This document shows, one piece after another, positions 51,224-62,011 of a stretch of 64,000 bases of DNA. The DNA lies in contig JAVBMV010000007.1 of NCBI GenBank assembly GCA_031552145.1, forward strand, positions 62,001-126,000. Direction: 5' to 3'. Origin of the DNA: JAVBMV01 sp031552145 (GTDB taxonomy: Bacteria; Myxococcota; Myxococcia; Myxococcales; UBA5297). Under the pieces are notes generated by a model, which searched no databases, was not told the origin of the DNA, and saw only the letters and a list, made by a program, of their open reading frames with translations. Within the stretch, counting starts at the first letter, position 1; the number at the start of each line of letters is the position of its first letter. The translations under genes were made by a program, and so were the position numbers.

Positions 51224-54200
51224 TTAATGCGAAAGACACCTAGAGAGGTCAGCTGGGTCGACGTATGGGACGCACCAGATTTGCGAGCAGCGCCCCGGAA
51301 GATGCGGGGGCCAACAGGGCGGCGTTCCGCCGTCAGTCCCTCCATCCACACCGCCATCCAATCCACCATCTACCCCGCCGTCGGTTCCACCACCAGAACC
51401 TCCATCCATGCCGGCGTCGGTTGCCACGCAGATGGGACGCACCCCGTCGGCGCAGTCGGGATCCGGAGCGTTGCATCCGCAATCGCATTCGCCATCTCCA
51501 TACACTTGAGGGGGGCAGGTCCATTCAGCAGGAGTGGGGTCTGGGATGCATCGAGCTAGGCTTCCAGGATCGATGATCGATCCTGGTGCGCAGCCGTGCG
51601 TTTCTCCACATGCCGTATACGCCGCGTCGATCGAACAATCGATATCCATGACCCCGCAGCCGCAGGTACAGATGCTGTCCGCGTAGAGGTTCTCAGCACA
51701 GGTCCAACCTTGGGGCACCGGCGCGTCGATGCAGAGGCCAGGGCTCTCCGGATCAGTCGCGTGTCCTGGTCCGAGGTTTCTAACGCAGTTGTGCGAGCGG
51801 CATTCCGAGAGCTGGTTCGTGAGGCAATCGATGTCTTCAGCCCCACAGCCGCAGTCACAGCTCCGATCGCCATAACGCGAGGAATCGCAGAGCCATCCGG
51901 TCGGAGGGGCAGGCGGATCGATGCAGCGCGTGGTGTCAAGGGGATCCAGAACTTTGTTCCGATCGCAATGACCGATTGTGGGCTCTCTAGTCAGGCCGCA
52001 CTCGACTCGACTCGTAGTCGATGCACAATCGGGGTCCTTCGCTCCGCACCCACAGTCGCAGAGGCCGGTTCCAAAGAACTGACCGAGACAGGTCCAGGCC
52101 TCGGGAGAGGGGTCAGTTATGCAGGAGAAGGGGCTGGCCGGATCGAACATCGAACCTGGCGGACAGCCATCCATGTTGCAAGTGTTTTTGCCCTGGAAGG
52201 TTGGACAGTCCATATCCCTTACCCCACAGCCGCAGTAGCAGATATCGTCGGCGTAGAGATTCGCGGCACAGGTCCAACCCTGCGGCGCGGGCAGCTCGAT
52301 ACAGGCCGTGGCATCTTCAGGGTCGAGCGCGTGCCCAGGGCCTAGGCGGCTGACGCATTGGGAAGCCCTGCACTCCGAGAGCTGGCCAGACAGACAATCG
52401 ATATCTGTGACGCCGCAGCCGCATTCACAGTTCTTGTTTCCATAGAGCGTCGACGAGCAGAGCCATCCAGCGGGCGGGGAGGGCGGCGTAATACAGCGCG
52501 TCGTGTCGAGTGGATCTAGAATCTGGAAATCACCGCAGCGGAACCAATTGGAGCTTCCACACTCCACACGATCCGTCGTCGAACCGCAAGCGAAGTCCTG
52601 GATACCGCAGCCGCAGTCGCATATTTGATTCGTCCACTCATATTCTGCGCAGATCCACCACGAGGGTAAGGGGGGCATTGGCTTGCACTTCGTTGTGTCG
52701 AGAGGGTCGACGATGTCCGACCCGCAATTGTCCTGTTTGCACTCGCCGGGGCTCGTCGTGGAGTTACAGTCGAAATCCTTCGCACCACAGGCGCAGTGGC
52801 AGAGGCCATCGGCGTAGGAATATGGCGCGCAGGCCCACGTGTCCGGAATCGTGATACATTTCGTCAGGTCGGTCGGATCGACCTTTGCCTCCGTGCATCC
52901 GTGCTCATCGCAGCGTGTGCAGTGGTTGCTGCATTGCGCCAGTCCCAGGCCGATGCAATCGGGATCTTGTACGCCGCATCCACAATCGCAGAAACCGTTC
53001 CAGTAATCTCCCGCGTCACATGTCCACCCCGCTACGATTGGAAGGCACTGGGCATTATCGAATGGATCGATGTAGGTCCCCGCTGGGCAGCGAGCCCCAG
53101 TGCAGTGCGAACTTTCCGGCCCGCCACATGCGGGATCGGCGATGCCGCAACCGCAGTCGCAAGAATTTCCACCGTATAGGTATGCTTCGCAAGTCCAGCC
53201 CGCTGGAACCTCGATGCAGCGGGTAGGATCGGTCGGATCGACGGCGCACTGAAAGTAGTCACATGACGCGAGGTCGTTTGCATCGCAATCTGGGTCCTGG
53301 ATTCCGCAGCCACAGTTGCACCACCAATCGTCGGAATAGTCGCGCGGATTGCAGGTCCATGCGCGCGGCACTTGGAGCGCGATGCAGCCAGAGATGTCTA
53401 GCGTGCAGGTAGCGCTGCATGTCAGGGTTCCGCCAATATAGCGATGTCCGCTGGAATCATATTGGTCTTGGCAGCTCTCCCTGTCATGCAGCGCCCCGTC
53501 GCACGTTTCCCACGATTCGACCCAGCCATTGCCACAGCGGAGACATTTGGTGGAGTCGACCGGGTCGAGGGCGCCGTCGCAGTTGTTCAGAGCGCAGGTC
53601 GCCCCTCCCTGGCAATCGACGTCGGGGATCCCGCACCCGCAGTCGCAGACTTTGTCTCCGTACTTGATGGGGTCGCAAGTCCAGCCGGAGGGCATGGCGT
53701 CCTTGCACTTTGTGGGATCCGCCGGATCGGCTCGTTTTCCCTGACGTGTGCATAGATCCCACTCGCAGCTCTCGATCCCCGCTGTGTCGCAATAGGGGTG
53801 GGGAGTACCGCAGCCGCAGACACACCCTCGAAACTGGCTGTACAATTCGGTGTCGCAGTTCCAACCTGCGGGGAGGTCGACTGGGATGCACTTCCAGGGG
53901 TCGGCCGGATCGAGCCGTTGGCCGTACGGGCAGAATAGGCTGTAGTCATAGACGTCGGCGTTATCGCATGCCTCGATTCCCCTTCCATTGCAATCGGGGT
54001 CCGGCGCGCCGCAGCCACAGTCGCAGTAGCGATTGCCATATCTATACTCTTCGCAGGTCCAGCTTGCCGGGCGCGGCGGTGCCGGAATACAGCGAGTCGT
54101 GCTTGTCGGATCGACAGCGAAACCTGAGCCGCAGGAGTTCACCTGACACTGCTCGATCGCCCCATCTCCGCATGCCGGCGAGACTGTGCCACATCCGCAA

Positions 54201-56080
54201 TAGCAGTAGCGGGACCAATATTCATCATCATTGCAGGTCCACTCGGCGGGCGTGGGCTCAACGTTGGAGCGCCAAGTGCGACAATCCGTTGTATCGACAG
54301 TGCAGGAGGCGGTGCACTGCAGCGTGCCTTCGATATATCTGCCCGTCCATTCATCCGATAAATCGGTGCAGGCCATCCCGCCTAGCGCCGACCCGTCACA
54401 TTCTTCGCCGAACTCGATCTGACCATTGCCACATCCCAGGCACCGAGTTGTGTTGGCGGGATCCACTCCCGTCATTCCTTCCGAGCAGGGGCTTCTATGG
54501 CAGGCGGCGAGCGTGTCGTTGTCACAATCGGGATCGGGGACGCCGCAACCGCAGTCGCAGCCATCCTTCGTTCCATACCACTCTCCAGAGCAACCCCAGC
54601 CGTTGGGCAGCTCTCGCGTACACATGGCCGTGATCACCCGGCATTCGCTGCAGTGGAGACTCCCGCCCGTGAAGGGAATGCCATTCCAATCGAAGTCGCG
54701 GCAGGTGACGCTCTCGGGCACTTGGTGACCATCGCACCCCTCCGTGCCTGTGATCTTCGCGTCGCCGCAGGTCTCGCAGCCCTGGAGATTGTATCCCTTG
54801 CAATCGGCGGCGCAGGCGAGCGTCCCTTTCTGGAATCCTTTGGTCTGGCAGCTCTCCGCCCCGAGGGCGGCGCCGTCACAGCTCTCACCTGTGTCTTTCA
54901 GGCCATTGCCACAGGAGGCGGCCATACAGAGGCCGTGCTTACAGACCTCGCCTCCGCAGTCGGTATCTCCGAGGCAGGCGACACACGCCCCATTTCCATC
55001 GCAGAGGGTGCCGCCTCCTTCGGAACAGGCGCTTCTCGCCGGAGCGGGGGCCGTCCCGCAGATGCCGGCGGCGCAGGTCCGGGTGAGGCAGGTGGTCTCT
55101 GGGAGCGGACATTCTTCGGGGCTCTGGCAGGTGGCGCGGTAGCAGGCCGAGACGTTGAACTTGCATGCGGTGTTGCACGCGAGAACGCCGCCCGAGAAGT
55201 GCTCTCCCGAGCCATTCGTCAGATCGGTGCAGCTCTTGCCCGAGAGCATCGTGCCATCGCACTCCTCTCCGGGTGAGAGAGTGCCATCGCCGCAGGTGTG
55301 GCAGCCTTTGGTGTCGAAGGCTTTGCAATTGGAGGCGCAGGCGAGGACCCCCGAAGTGAAGCCCTCGGAGAGGCAGCTCTTGCCATTGAGGTTCGTCCGA
55401 TCGCAGAGCTCTCCGGCATCGACGAGGAGATTGCCGCAGTCTCCCAGGCAGCGCGTCGGGTCGGCAGGGTCGACTCCTTCGGGGCACACCTCGGAATGCT
55501 CGCAGGCTGATGCGGCTTGATTCGCGCAGTCGGGATCGTGGACGCCACAACCACAATGGCACCCATCTCCGGCGGCATAATTCGCGGCGGCACAGATCCA
55601 GCCGCTGGGAACGGTGCGTGTGCATCCGGCGACCGACCACTCGCAGGTTGTAGCGCAGGTGAGCGTTCCGCCTGTGAAGCGCTTCCCATCGGCGCCCGTC
55701 AGCTCATCGCATCGCTTACCCGTAGGGAGTGTGCCATCGCACTCCTCCCCTTCGTCGAGCGCGCCATTCCCGCACAGAACGGGGAGGCAGTCCCCTTGAT
55801 TGCACCGGTTGCTCGGGCAGTCGCTGCCGTCGATGCAGGAGACACAAGCGCCCTCGCCATTGCAGAACCCTCCATCCCTTTCAGAGCAAACGGCCCGCGC
55901 TGCCGCTGGGGCAGTGCCGCAGGTGCGCTCTATGCAGGTAGCGACCATGCACGAGCTTGCGGGTGCTTGGCATTCCGAGGCGCTGCCGCAACTTGTGTTC
56001 GAGACGGGAGGGGTTGGAGTCCCCGAGGAACAACCCGCCACGAGGGCGAAGAGAGAAAAAACCAGCAGAAACCGAAGCAT
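51224..56080 (-). CDS. Giant Cys-rich repeat lipoprotein (17 tandem units)
   Basis: A 1618-residue exported protein. The signal sequence ends in LVAGC (lipidation Cys 17). The N-terminal half carries seven Myxococcus-type disulfide repeats (CGNGxxDxGEECDG pattern) interspersed with a second unit, which then fills the C-terminal two-thirds: about 50-60 residues each, pattern W-T-C-x8-Y-x3-C-x-CGCG-x2-D-x-DC ... C-x5-DP-x5-C. I count 17 of these. An Asp/Gly-rich linker (DGGVDGGLDGG) precedes the last 40 residues. There is no C-terminal sorting signal. It looks like a disulfide-stapled surface protein of unknown function. AT content is visibly higher than in flanking genes. An XRE regulator is divergent from it. 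Confidence 0.88.
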   Translation of the reverse strand: MLRFLLVFSLFALVAGCSSGTPTPPVSNTSCGSASECQAPASSCMVATCIERTCGTAPAAARAVCSERDGGFCNGEGACVSCIDGSDCPSNRCNQGDCLPVLCGNGALDEGEECDGTLPTGKRCDELTGADGKRFTGGTLTCATTCEWSVAGCTRTVPSGWICAAANYAAGDGCHCGCGVHDPDCANQAASACEHSEVCPEGVDPADPTRCLGDCGNLLVDAGELCDRTNLNGKSCLSEGFTSGVLACASNCKAFDTKGCHTCGDGTLSPGEECDGTMLSGKSCTDLTNGSGEHFSGGVLACNTACKFNVSACYRATCQSPEECPLPETTCLTRTCAAGICGTAPAPARSACSEGGGTLCDGNGACVACLGDTDCGGEVCKHGLCMAASCGNGLKDTGESCDGAALGAESCQTKGFQKGTLACAADCKGYNLQGCETCGDAKITGTEGCDGHQVPESVTCRDFDWNGIPFTGGSLHCSECRVITAMCTRELPNGWGCSGEWYGTKDGCDCGCGVPDPDCDNDTLAACHRSPCSEGMTGVDPANTTRCLGCGNGQIEFGEECDGSALGGMACTDLSDEWTGRYIEGTLQCTASCTVDTTDCRTWRSNVEPTPAEWTCNDDEYWSRYCYCGCGTVSPACGDGAIEQCQVNSCGSGFAVDPTSTTRCIPAPPRPASWTCEEYRYGNRYCDCGCGAPDPDCNGRGIEACDNADVYDYSLFCPYGQRLDPADPWKCIPVDLPAGWNCDTELYSQFRGCVCGCGTPHPYCDTAGIESCEWDLCTRQGKRADPADPTKCKDAMPSGWTCDPIKYGDKVCDCGCGIPDVDCQGGATCALNNCDGALDPVDSTKCLRCGNGWVESWETCDGALHDRESCQDQYDSSGHRYIGGTLTCSATCTLDISGCIALQVPRAWTCNPRDYSDDWWCNCGCGIQDPDCDANDLASCDYFQCAVDPTDPTRCIEVPAGWTCEAYLYGGNSCDCGCGIADPACGGPESSHCTGARCPAGTYIDPFDNAQCLPIVAGWTCDAGDYWNGFCDCGCGVQDPDCIGLGLAQCSNHCTRCDEHGCTEAKVDPTDLTKCITIPDTWACAPYSYADGLCHCACGAKDFDCNSTTSPGECKQDNCGSDIVDPLDTTKCKPMPPLPSWWICAEYEWTNQICDCGCGIQDFACGSTTDRVECGSSNWFRCGDFQILDPLDTTRCITPPSPPAGWLCSSTLYGNKNCECGCGVTDIDCLSGQLSECRASQCVSRLGPGHALDPEDATACIELPAPQGWTCAANLYADDICYCGCGVRDMDCPTFQGKNTCNMDGCPPGSMFDPASPFSCITDPSPEAWTCLGQFFGTGLCDCGCGAKDPDCASTTSRVECGLTREPTIGHCDRNKVLDPLDTTRCIDPPAPPTGWLCDSSRYGDRSCDCGCGAEDIDCLTNQLSECRSHNCVRNLGPGHATDPESPGLCIDAPVPQGWTCAENLYADSICTCGCGVMDIDCSIDAAYTACGETHGCAPGSIIDPGSLARCIPDPTPAEWTCPPQVYGDGECDCGCNAPDPDCADGVRPICVATDAGMDGGSGGGTDGGVDGGLDGGVDGGTDGGTPPCWPPHLPGRCSQIWCVPYVDPADLSRCLSH
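51313..51420 (-). repeat. Short degenerate repeat encoding a Gly/Asp linker
   Basis: A low-complexity stretch (CCATCCA / CCGCC / CCACC words on the plus strand) encodes the GGVDGGLDGGVDGGTDGG linker near the C-terminus of the Cys-rich lipoprotein. Such stretches slip easily in replication and may vary in length between strains. Confidence 0.6.
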
Positions 56081-56173
56081 CCTGTTGTTCTCCTAGATGT
56101 GGGTGAGACGGGCGACCTAACACGAACCCACAGTTCGTTCAAGAACCTTTGGGGGTGCGGTACCCGCTCACCC

Positions 56174-56446
56174 ATGACCCCGCGCACGCGTGCCGCCCTC
56201 CAGTTGCTGGCCGAAAACCTTCGGCGCATCCGACTCGAGAGACACGTCACTCAGGAAGAGTTGGCCGAGCGTGCGGGCTATGACACGCGGATGATCCAGT
56301 ACCTGGAGTCGGCGCAGCGAAACGTAACGGTCGAGTGCCTCGCGGCCATCGCCGATGCGCTCGGCGTGGGGATGGAGGAACTCTTCGCCGCCGAGAGCGT
56401 CAGCGGCGCGCGCCATCCCACGCGCGCTCACCGCAAGTGTAAGTAG
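56174..56446 (+). CDS. XRE-family helix-turn-helix regulator
   Basis: A 90-residue single-domain DNA-binding protein: LAENLRRIRLERHVTQEELAERAGYDTRMIQYLESAQRNVTVECLAAIADALGV is a textbook Cro/C1-type HTH, and a basic tail follows. It starts 93 bases from the divergent Cys-rich lipoprotein gene and may regulate it, itself, or neither. Open codons upstream to 55517 are antisense to the lipoprotein gene. The stop lies two bases from the stop of an opposing small gene. Confidence 0.85.
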   Translation: MTPRTRAALQLLAENLRRIRLERHVTQEELAERAGYDTRMIQYLESAQRNVTVECLAAIADALGVGMEELFAAESVSGARHPTRAHRKCK

Positions 56447-56448
56447 CG

Positions 56449-56778
56449 CTATCCCTCTTCTTCGGCAGAGCGTTGAAGAGCTCTGAACCACCCCGCCGTA
56501 AGCTTCACGATGGCGGTGATGGTCATGAGCCGGACTCGCAGCTCTTTATCGAGATGCGGCACCTCCTCCAAAGAATGGAGAAGCCAACGCGCGCCATCGA
56601 GACAATCAGCCGCTTCGGTAATTGTGAGCGCATGTTCGGGCGAGGTGTCGCCCGGGCGGGCGCTCGTGGGCAGCGCCCTCTTCGCGGGACGCCTTCTGTA
56701 GCGCTCGCGCCGTTCCGAGGCGTAGAGAGGACGCTGGGAGAACGAAGCGTCTGCGATGGTGAAGTCTAGGGTTTCCAT
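56449..56778 (-). CDS. Small protein of unknown function
   Basis: A 109-residue soluble protein; Arg-rich N-terminal half (RRERYRRRPAKRALP), then a helical segment (ALTITEAADCLDGARWLLHSLEEVPHLDKELRVRLMTITAIVKLTAGWF). No signal or known domain. ATG at 56778 has an AGGG six bases upstream; the frame is open far beyond but overlaps the ICMT-like gene. It converges with the XRE gene, ending 2 bases away. It could be a four-helix-bundle-type protein; I do not recognise it. Confidence 0.55.
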   Translation of the reverse strand: METLDFTIADASFSQRPLYASERRERYRRRPAKRALPTSARPGDTSPEHALTITEAADCLDGARWLLHSLEEVPHLDKELRVRLMTITAIVKLTAGWFRALQRSAEEEG

Positions 56779-56843
56779 ATCGGACCCTATACCTCCGGCC
56801 TCTGACAGGGCAGACCTTTGGTGCATCCGAATCGAGTGAGACC

Positions 56844-57539
56844 TCACCACACCCCAGGCACGATGCGCCAGCGCACGCGCGCGCAGTAGTCGCCATAGCC
56901 GGGCAGGGCGCTGCGCAGGAAGCGCTCCTCGATGCCGATGCGCGAGAGGATGAGCGCGATGACGAGGAGGGCGGCTCCAAGGGCCACCAGTGAGCCGAAC
57001 CAGAGCGGGATGCCGAGGAGGAAGGGCGCGGCGCCCGCATAGAGGGGGTGGCGCACATAGGCGTAGGGCCCGCTCTGGACCACATACTGACCGCGCTCCC
57101 GTTGAGCCTTGACGATGGGCGCGGCGAAGTCGTTGGCCCTGAGGGCCAGCGCGATGAGCAGCCATCCGCCCACGAAGAGCAGGAGCCCGAACAAGGCGAC
57201 CGAGAGGCTGTTCCCGGGTGATAGTTTGAGGTGGAACCGATCGAGGGGGATGAGCACCAGCATGCCGAAGAAGGCGAGGCCGATGATCGGCGTGAGGAGC
57301 TTGTCGCGCAGGGGCTGCCCCTTCTGGATGGGGAAACGATAGCGCTCCGCGAGCAACGCGGGGCGCTGGGCGAAGACCGTCACCATCAGGGTGAGCGAGG
57401 CAGCGAAGAGCAGCCCCAGAAAAACCCAGGCGCGCCACCAGTGAAGCGTGCCGGCTGGAAGAAAGAGCGCGGCGCCAAAAAGGAGCTGGGGGAGGAGCAC
57501 TCCCCCGATGAGCCTGGCGAGGTGCCCCCGCTCTCTCAT
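56844..57539 (-). CDS. Isoprenylcysteine carboxyl methyltransferase-like membrane protein
   Basis: A 231-residue membrane protein with about six helices. The C-terminal SAM-binding region of the ICMT/PEMT family is clear: GPYAYVRHPLYAG, then a helix pair and IEERFLRSALPGYGDYCARVRWRIVPGVW. Bacterial members methylate small hydrophobic substrates or are uncharacterised; no prenylated protein is expected. Family length and motif spacing are normal. Upstream lies the thioesterase gene, 72 bases away. Confidence 0.85.
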   Translation of the reverse strand: MRERGHLARLIGGVLLPQLLFGAALFLPAGTLHWWRAWVFLGLLFAASLTLMVTVFAQRPALLAERYRFPIQKGQPLRDKLLTPIIGLAFFGMLVLIPLDRFHLKLSPGNSLSVALFGLLLFVGGWLLIALALRANDFAAPIVKAQRERGQYVVQSGPYAYVRHPLYAGAAPFLLGIPLWFGSLVALGAALLVIALILSRIGIEERFLRSALPGYGDYCARVRWRIVPGVW

Positions 57540-57611
57540 GCGCCCCCTGGGCCGCGCCCCAGGCGGCCTGAGCCGAAAGCTATGCGCGCGGCGATGGTCA
57601 CGCCACCGGCG

Positions 57612-58007
57612 CTACACGAACCCCAGCTCGGGCAGGGTCTGGAGGCTCCCCGCGAGATCGGTGCAGACCACCTCGACTGCCGCGGTAACCAGGAGCTTTC
57701 CATCCTTCGCCAGCTCGAGCCGTTGATCGAAGCCGAAGCGGTAGGCGGAGAGCGCCTTAGGTTTGCTGATGACGCGGATCTCGTCGCCCAACCGCGCCGG
57801 GTTCTTGAAGACCACGTTGATGCTGTAGATGGGGAACATCAGCCCCCGATTCTGCCAGTCGACCACCGAGGCGCCGCTCTCGCGCATCAGCTCGGTGCGG
57901 GCGCGCTCGAAGAAGCGCAGATAGTTGGCGTGGTAGACCACGCCCATGCAGTCGGTGTCTTCGTAATAGATTCGGAAGTTGTGGCGAAACTCGCGCGCCT
58001 CGCTCAT
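57612..58007 (-). CDS. Acyl-CoA thioesterase, YbgC/4-hydroxybenzoyl-CoA type
   Basis: A 131-residue hot-dog-fold enzyme. The active-site motif RIYYEDTDCMGVVYHANYLRFFERARTEL is intact, with the catalytic Asp in DTDCMG. It hydrolyses acyl-CoA in the cytoplasm; in Gammaproteobacteria ybgC accompanies tol-pal genes, which are absent here. EttA lies 55 bases upstream in the same direction, so an operon is possible. Confidence 0.92.
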   Translation of the reverse strand: MSEAREFRHNFRIYYEDTDCMGVVYHANYLRFFERARTELMRESGASVVDWQNRGLMFPIYSINVVFKNPARLGDEIRVISKPKALSAYRFGFDQRLELAKDGKLLVTAAVEVVCTDLAGSLQTLPELGFV

Positions 58008-58062
58008 GGTCTGCTCCTCGGTAGAGTTGTGCTCGCTCTGCTCGCGACGTCTAGAGGCTCGG

Positions 58063-59748
<1,686 letters not shown>

Positions 59749-59821
59749 GAGTGCTCTTCCCGTGCGTGGGTTTTGGGCGCGCACCCTACCCTGTACCGCG
59801 CGAAGGGGCGAGGGGTCTCGG

Positions 59822-59862
59822 CCTCTCCAGGGAGGGGGCCCAAGGGGCGGCCCCTGGAGAGG
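59822..59862. repeat. Long inverted repeat in the ettA leader
   Basis: CCTCTCCAGGG (59822-59832) and CCCTGGAGAGG (59852-59862) are exact complements, 11 bases, with a 19-base GC-rich spacer. It lies about 75 bases upstream of ettA and about 55 bases before the divergent small gene, so it could be an operator or a leader hairpin for either; termination between divergent genes would be odd. Confidence 0.42.
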
Positions 59863-59916
59863 GCAGGGAGGCGCGCGCCATGATAGGGAGGGGCGATCTA
59901 CAGACGGGAGCGCCCT

Positions 59917-60147
59917 ATGGCGACGAATAACAGAGAGAGATTTACCCGAGGCGCGGCCTGGGTCGGGCTAGCCGCGGGCATGCTGCTGGTGGCGATCGAG
60001 GTAGTGCGCGTGGTGAAGGGCGCCCGGTGGGAGTCGCTCTTCTGGTGCTTCATCGGCGCCTGCGCGATCGCCTTCTGCCTCTACGAGCTGCTCCACGGTG
60101 GCGCCAGGCCCCCGCGCGGCGGCGCGGGTCGGGGTGGCCTGGGCTGA
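59917..60147 (+). CDS. Small two-helix membrane protein
   Basis: A 76-residue protein: a charged N-terminus, two hydrophobic helices (GAAWVGLAAGMLLVAIEVVRVV and SLFWCFIGACAIAFCLYELL), and a Gly/Arg-rich tail. GGGAG at 6-base spacing supports the ATG at 59917. It is divergent from ettA. No family recognised; function unknown. Confidence 0.55.
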   Translation: MATNNRERFTRGAAWVGLAAGMLLVAIEVVRVVKGARWESLFWCFIGACAIAFCLYELLHGGARPPRGGAGRGGLG

Positions 60148-60159
60148 GCGCCCGCCGCT

Positions 60160-60924
60160 TCAGCCGTTGCTGCTCCAGAGGCCGAAGATGGCTCCCTGCG
60201 GATCGGCGAGTAGCGCCGTGACGCCCCCTGGCACCGCGGTGGGCGGCTCGACTACCGAGGCGCCCAGCTTCAGGGCCCGCTCGAGCGTCTTCTCGAGGGA
60301 GGCGACACGCACATAGTGATGCCAGACGGCGTGCTCCACCTGATCAGCGCCGAGCGAAGCGACGGGCTCGGGCTCGGCCTGGACCTCGAGCCACGGCGTC
60401 GAGCCCGGCTCCTCGTGTCGATTGAAGCTCCAACGAAAGGCCTTCGCGTAGAAGGCCGCCGCGCTCTCGAGCGCGCCGCAGCGCAGCTCCGCCCATCCAA
60501 AGGTACCGTGCGCCGCGATAGGCGTCTGCGTGGGAGGTGGCATCGAAGGCGAGAGGGAAGGGGAGGCCGTGAAGGGACAGATATGCGCGCCCTCGGGATC
60601 GGCGATGATGGCGAAGCGCCCGATGGTGGGGATCTCCATGGAGGGCATGAGGATGGTCGCTCCCGCGCTCCAGGCGCGCTGCGTCGCGTCCTCCACCGAC
60701 TCCACGCTGGCGTAGCCGAACCAGATCGGGGGCAGATCACCGTACGCGGCCATCAGGCCGCAGATAGGGCGGTCGCCCAAGGAGAAGAGGGTGTACTCCC
60801 CCGTCTCGGGATGGGACTGCAGCGTGGGGTTCCAGCCGAAGAGCGCCGAATAGAAAGCGCTCGCCGCGCCGGGATCGGTGGCCATCAGCTCGCGCCAGGC
60901 GAAGTGTCCGGTAATGAGGTCCAT
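60160..60924 (-). CDS. VOC (glyoxalase/bleomycin-resistance fold) family protein, two domains
   Basis: A 254-residue protein made of two similar VOC halves, each starting with an ATDPGAASAFY / CGALESAAAFY helix (about 12-40 and 145-170) and ending in an ADPEGAHICPF / ADPQGAIFGLW strand. This is a common form of predicted lyase or antibiotic-sequestering protein; the metal ligands are not certain from sequence alone. ATG at 60924 has GGAG six bases upstream; an ATG seven codons earlier is an alternative. Confidence 0.85.
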   Translation of the reverse strand: MDLITGHFAWRELMATDPGAASAFYSALFGWNPTLQSHPETGEYTLFSLGDRPICGLMAAYGDLPPIWFGYASVESVEDATQRAWSAGATILMPSMEIPTIGRFAIIADPEGAHICPFTASPSLSPSMPPPTQTPIAAHGTFGWAELRCGALESAAAFYAKAFRWSFNRHEEPGSTPWLEVQAEPEPVASLGADQVEHAVWHHYVRVASLEKTLERALKLGASVVEPPTAVPGGVTALLADPQGAIFGLWSSNG

Positions 60925-61018
60925 TGTGGGCTCCAGTCGCCCCATATTATCTCACATGCAGTCCGGCCAAAGCGCGCACCCCAGAATAGATGCGTGTGCG
61001 TCGATGTAGGTAAAAGAC

Positions 61019-61999
61019 CTATGACGGCAGCGCGTGGCAGTGTTTGTATTTCTTTCCGCTTCCGCAGGGACACTTTTGGTTGGGCGCCGGGCGCTCGACG
61101 GGGGGCAGCGCCACCTTCGCGCGACTGGCCTGTGCGCGCGCCTCGGCGCTTCCGGGCCCCTGCATCTTGACGGCGTAACGCCCCAGGTAGAGCTGCGCCT
61201 TCGCCAGATCGCCCAAGAGCTCGAAGACACCGCCCGCCTTTAGCAGCACCACGGGTGTCTCGGGATACTCAGCGGCGAGCGCCTCGATCTCGGCGCGCGC
61301 CTCACCCTGCCTGCCCAGACGCGCGAGCAGCTCGGCGCGCTCGGCGAGCATGGCCGCGCGGTCGACCAGGTTCGAGAGCGCGAGCGCCAGCTCGGGGGCG
61401 TCCTGCGCGAAGGCGCTCCCCATCAGCGCGGCGGGCAGCTCGATCAGCCAGCTCTCTAGATCGCTCCCCGACTCCTTCTTCACTTGCGCGAAGAAGTCGC
61501 GGTCGAGCGCGCCGTCGGCCCCCGCGCACTGCGCGATGAGCAGCTGGGCCGCGCGGTGCCACAGGGGTTGCTTCTGGGCCGAGACCTCCGCCTCCTCGAG
61601 CAGAGCGTCCACTTCGTCGCTGGTCACCTCGGCGCTGCGCACCTCGGGGAGCAGGCGGCGCCAGAGCTCGCGCGAGGCGAGCAGTGGATGGTCGCGCCAC
61701 TTGCCTTGGGCGGTGGTGCGCGCGAGCCAGCGCTCGGAGAGGGCGGTGGGCGTGCCGGCGGCGAGCGCCTCCTCGCGGAAGGAGCGCTCATCATGCGCGA
61801 TCCCCAGCTCGGCCAGCTTCGAGAGCAGCGCCTGGGTGGTGTTCTCGCCAAAGCCGTCGTAGCGGAAGCCGAGTCCTTCGGCGCGCTGCCGGTCGGCCGA
61901 CTCGATCAGCTTTGCCTCCTGTTCGGTGCGCGTGCCGCGGTGGCGGAGCTTGCGGAGCTGGCGCCGCGCGGTCTTGAAGAGATGGACGGGAGTGGTCAT
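61019..61999 (-). CDS. SEC-C metal-binding motif protein
   Basis: A 326-residue soluble helical protein. The C-terminus NQKCPCGSGKKYKHCH is the zinc-binding SEC-C motif found at the end of SecA and in many unrelated proteins. The body is alpha-helical, TPR-like in places (ALALSNLVDRAAMLAERAELLARLGRQGEA, then EALAAEYPETPVVLLKAGGVFELLGDLAKAQLYL). Function unknown; a zinc-dependent binding role is all one can say. It follows the lolA gene by 12 bases in the same direction. Confidence 0.82.
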   Translation of the reverse strand: MTTPVHLFKTARRQLRKLRHRGTRTEQEAKLIESADRQRAEGLGFRYDGFGENTTQALLSKLAELGIAHDERSFREEALAAGTPTALSERWLARTTAQGKWRDHPLLASRELWRRLLPEVRSAEVTSDEVDALLEEAEVSAQKQPLWHRAAQLLIAQCAGADGALDRDFFAQVKKESGSDLESWLIELPAALMGSAFAQDAPELALALSNLVDRAAMLAERAELLARLGRQGEARAEIEALAAEYPETPVVLLKAGGVFELLGDLAKAQLYLGRYAVKMQGPGSAEARAQASRAKVALPPVERPAPNQKCPCGSGKKYKHCHALPS

Positions 62000-62011
62000 G
62001 GCGTAAGAGCG

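Noticed and set aside
51596..55276. Regularly spaced repeats in the Cys-rich gene considered as CRISPR
   Set aside because: Repeat spacing follows coding units of variable length, the repeats are degenerate at DNA level and in frame, and no cas genes are present.
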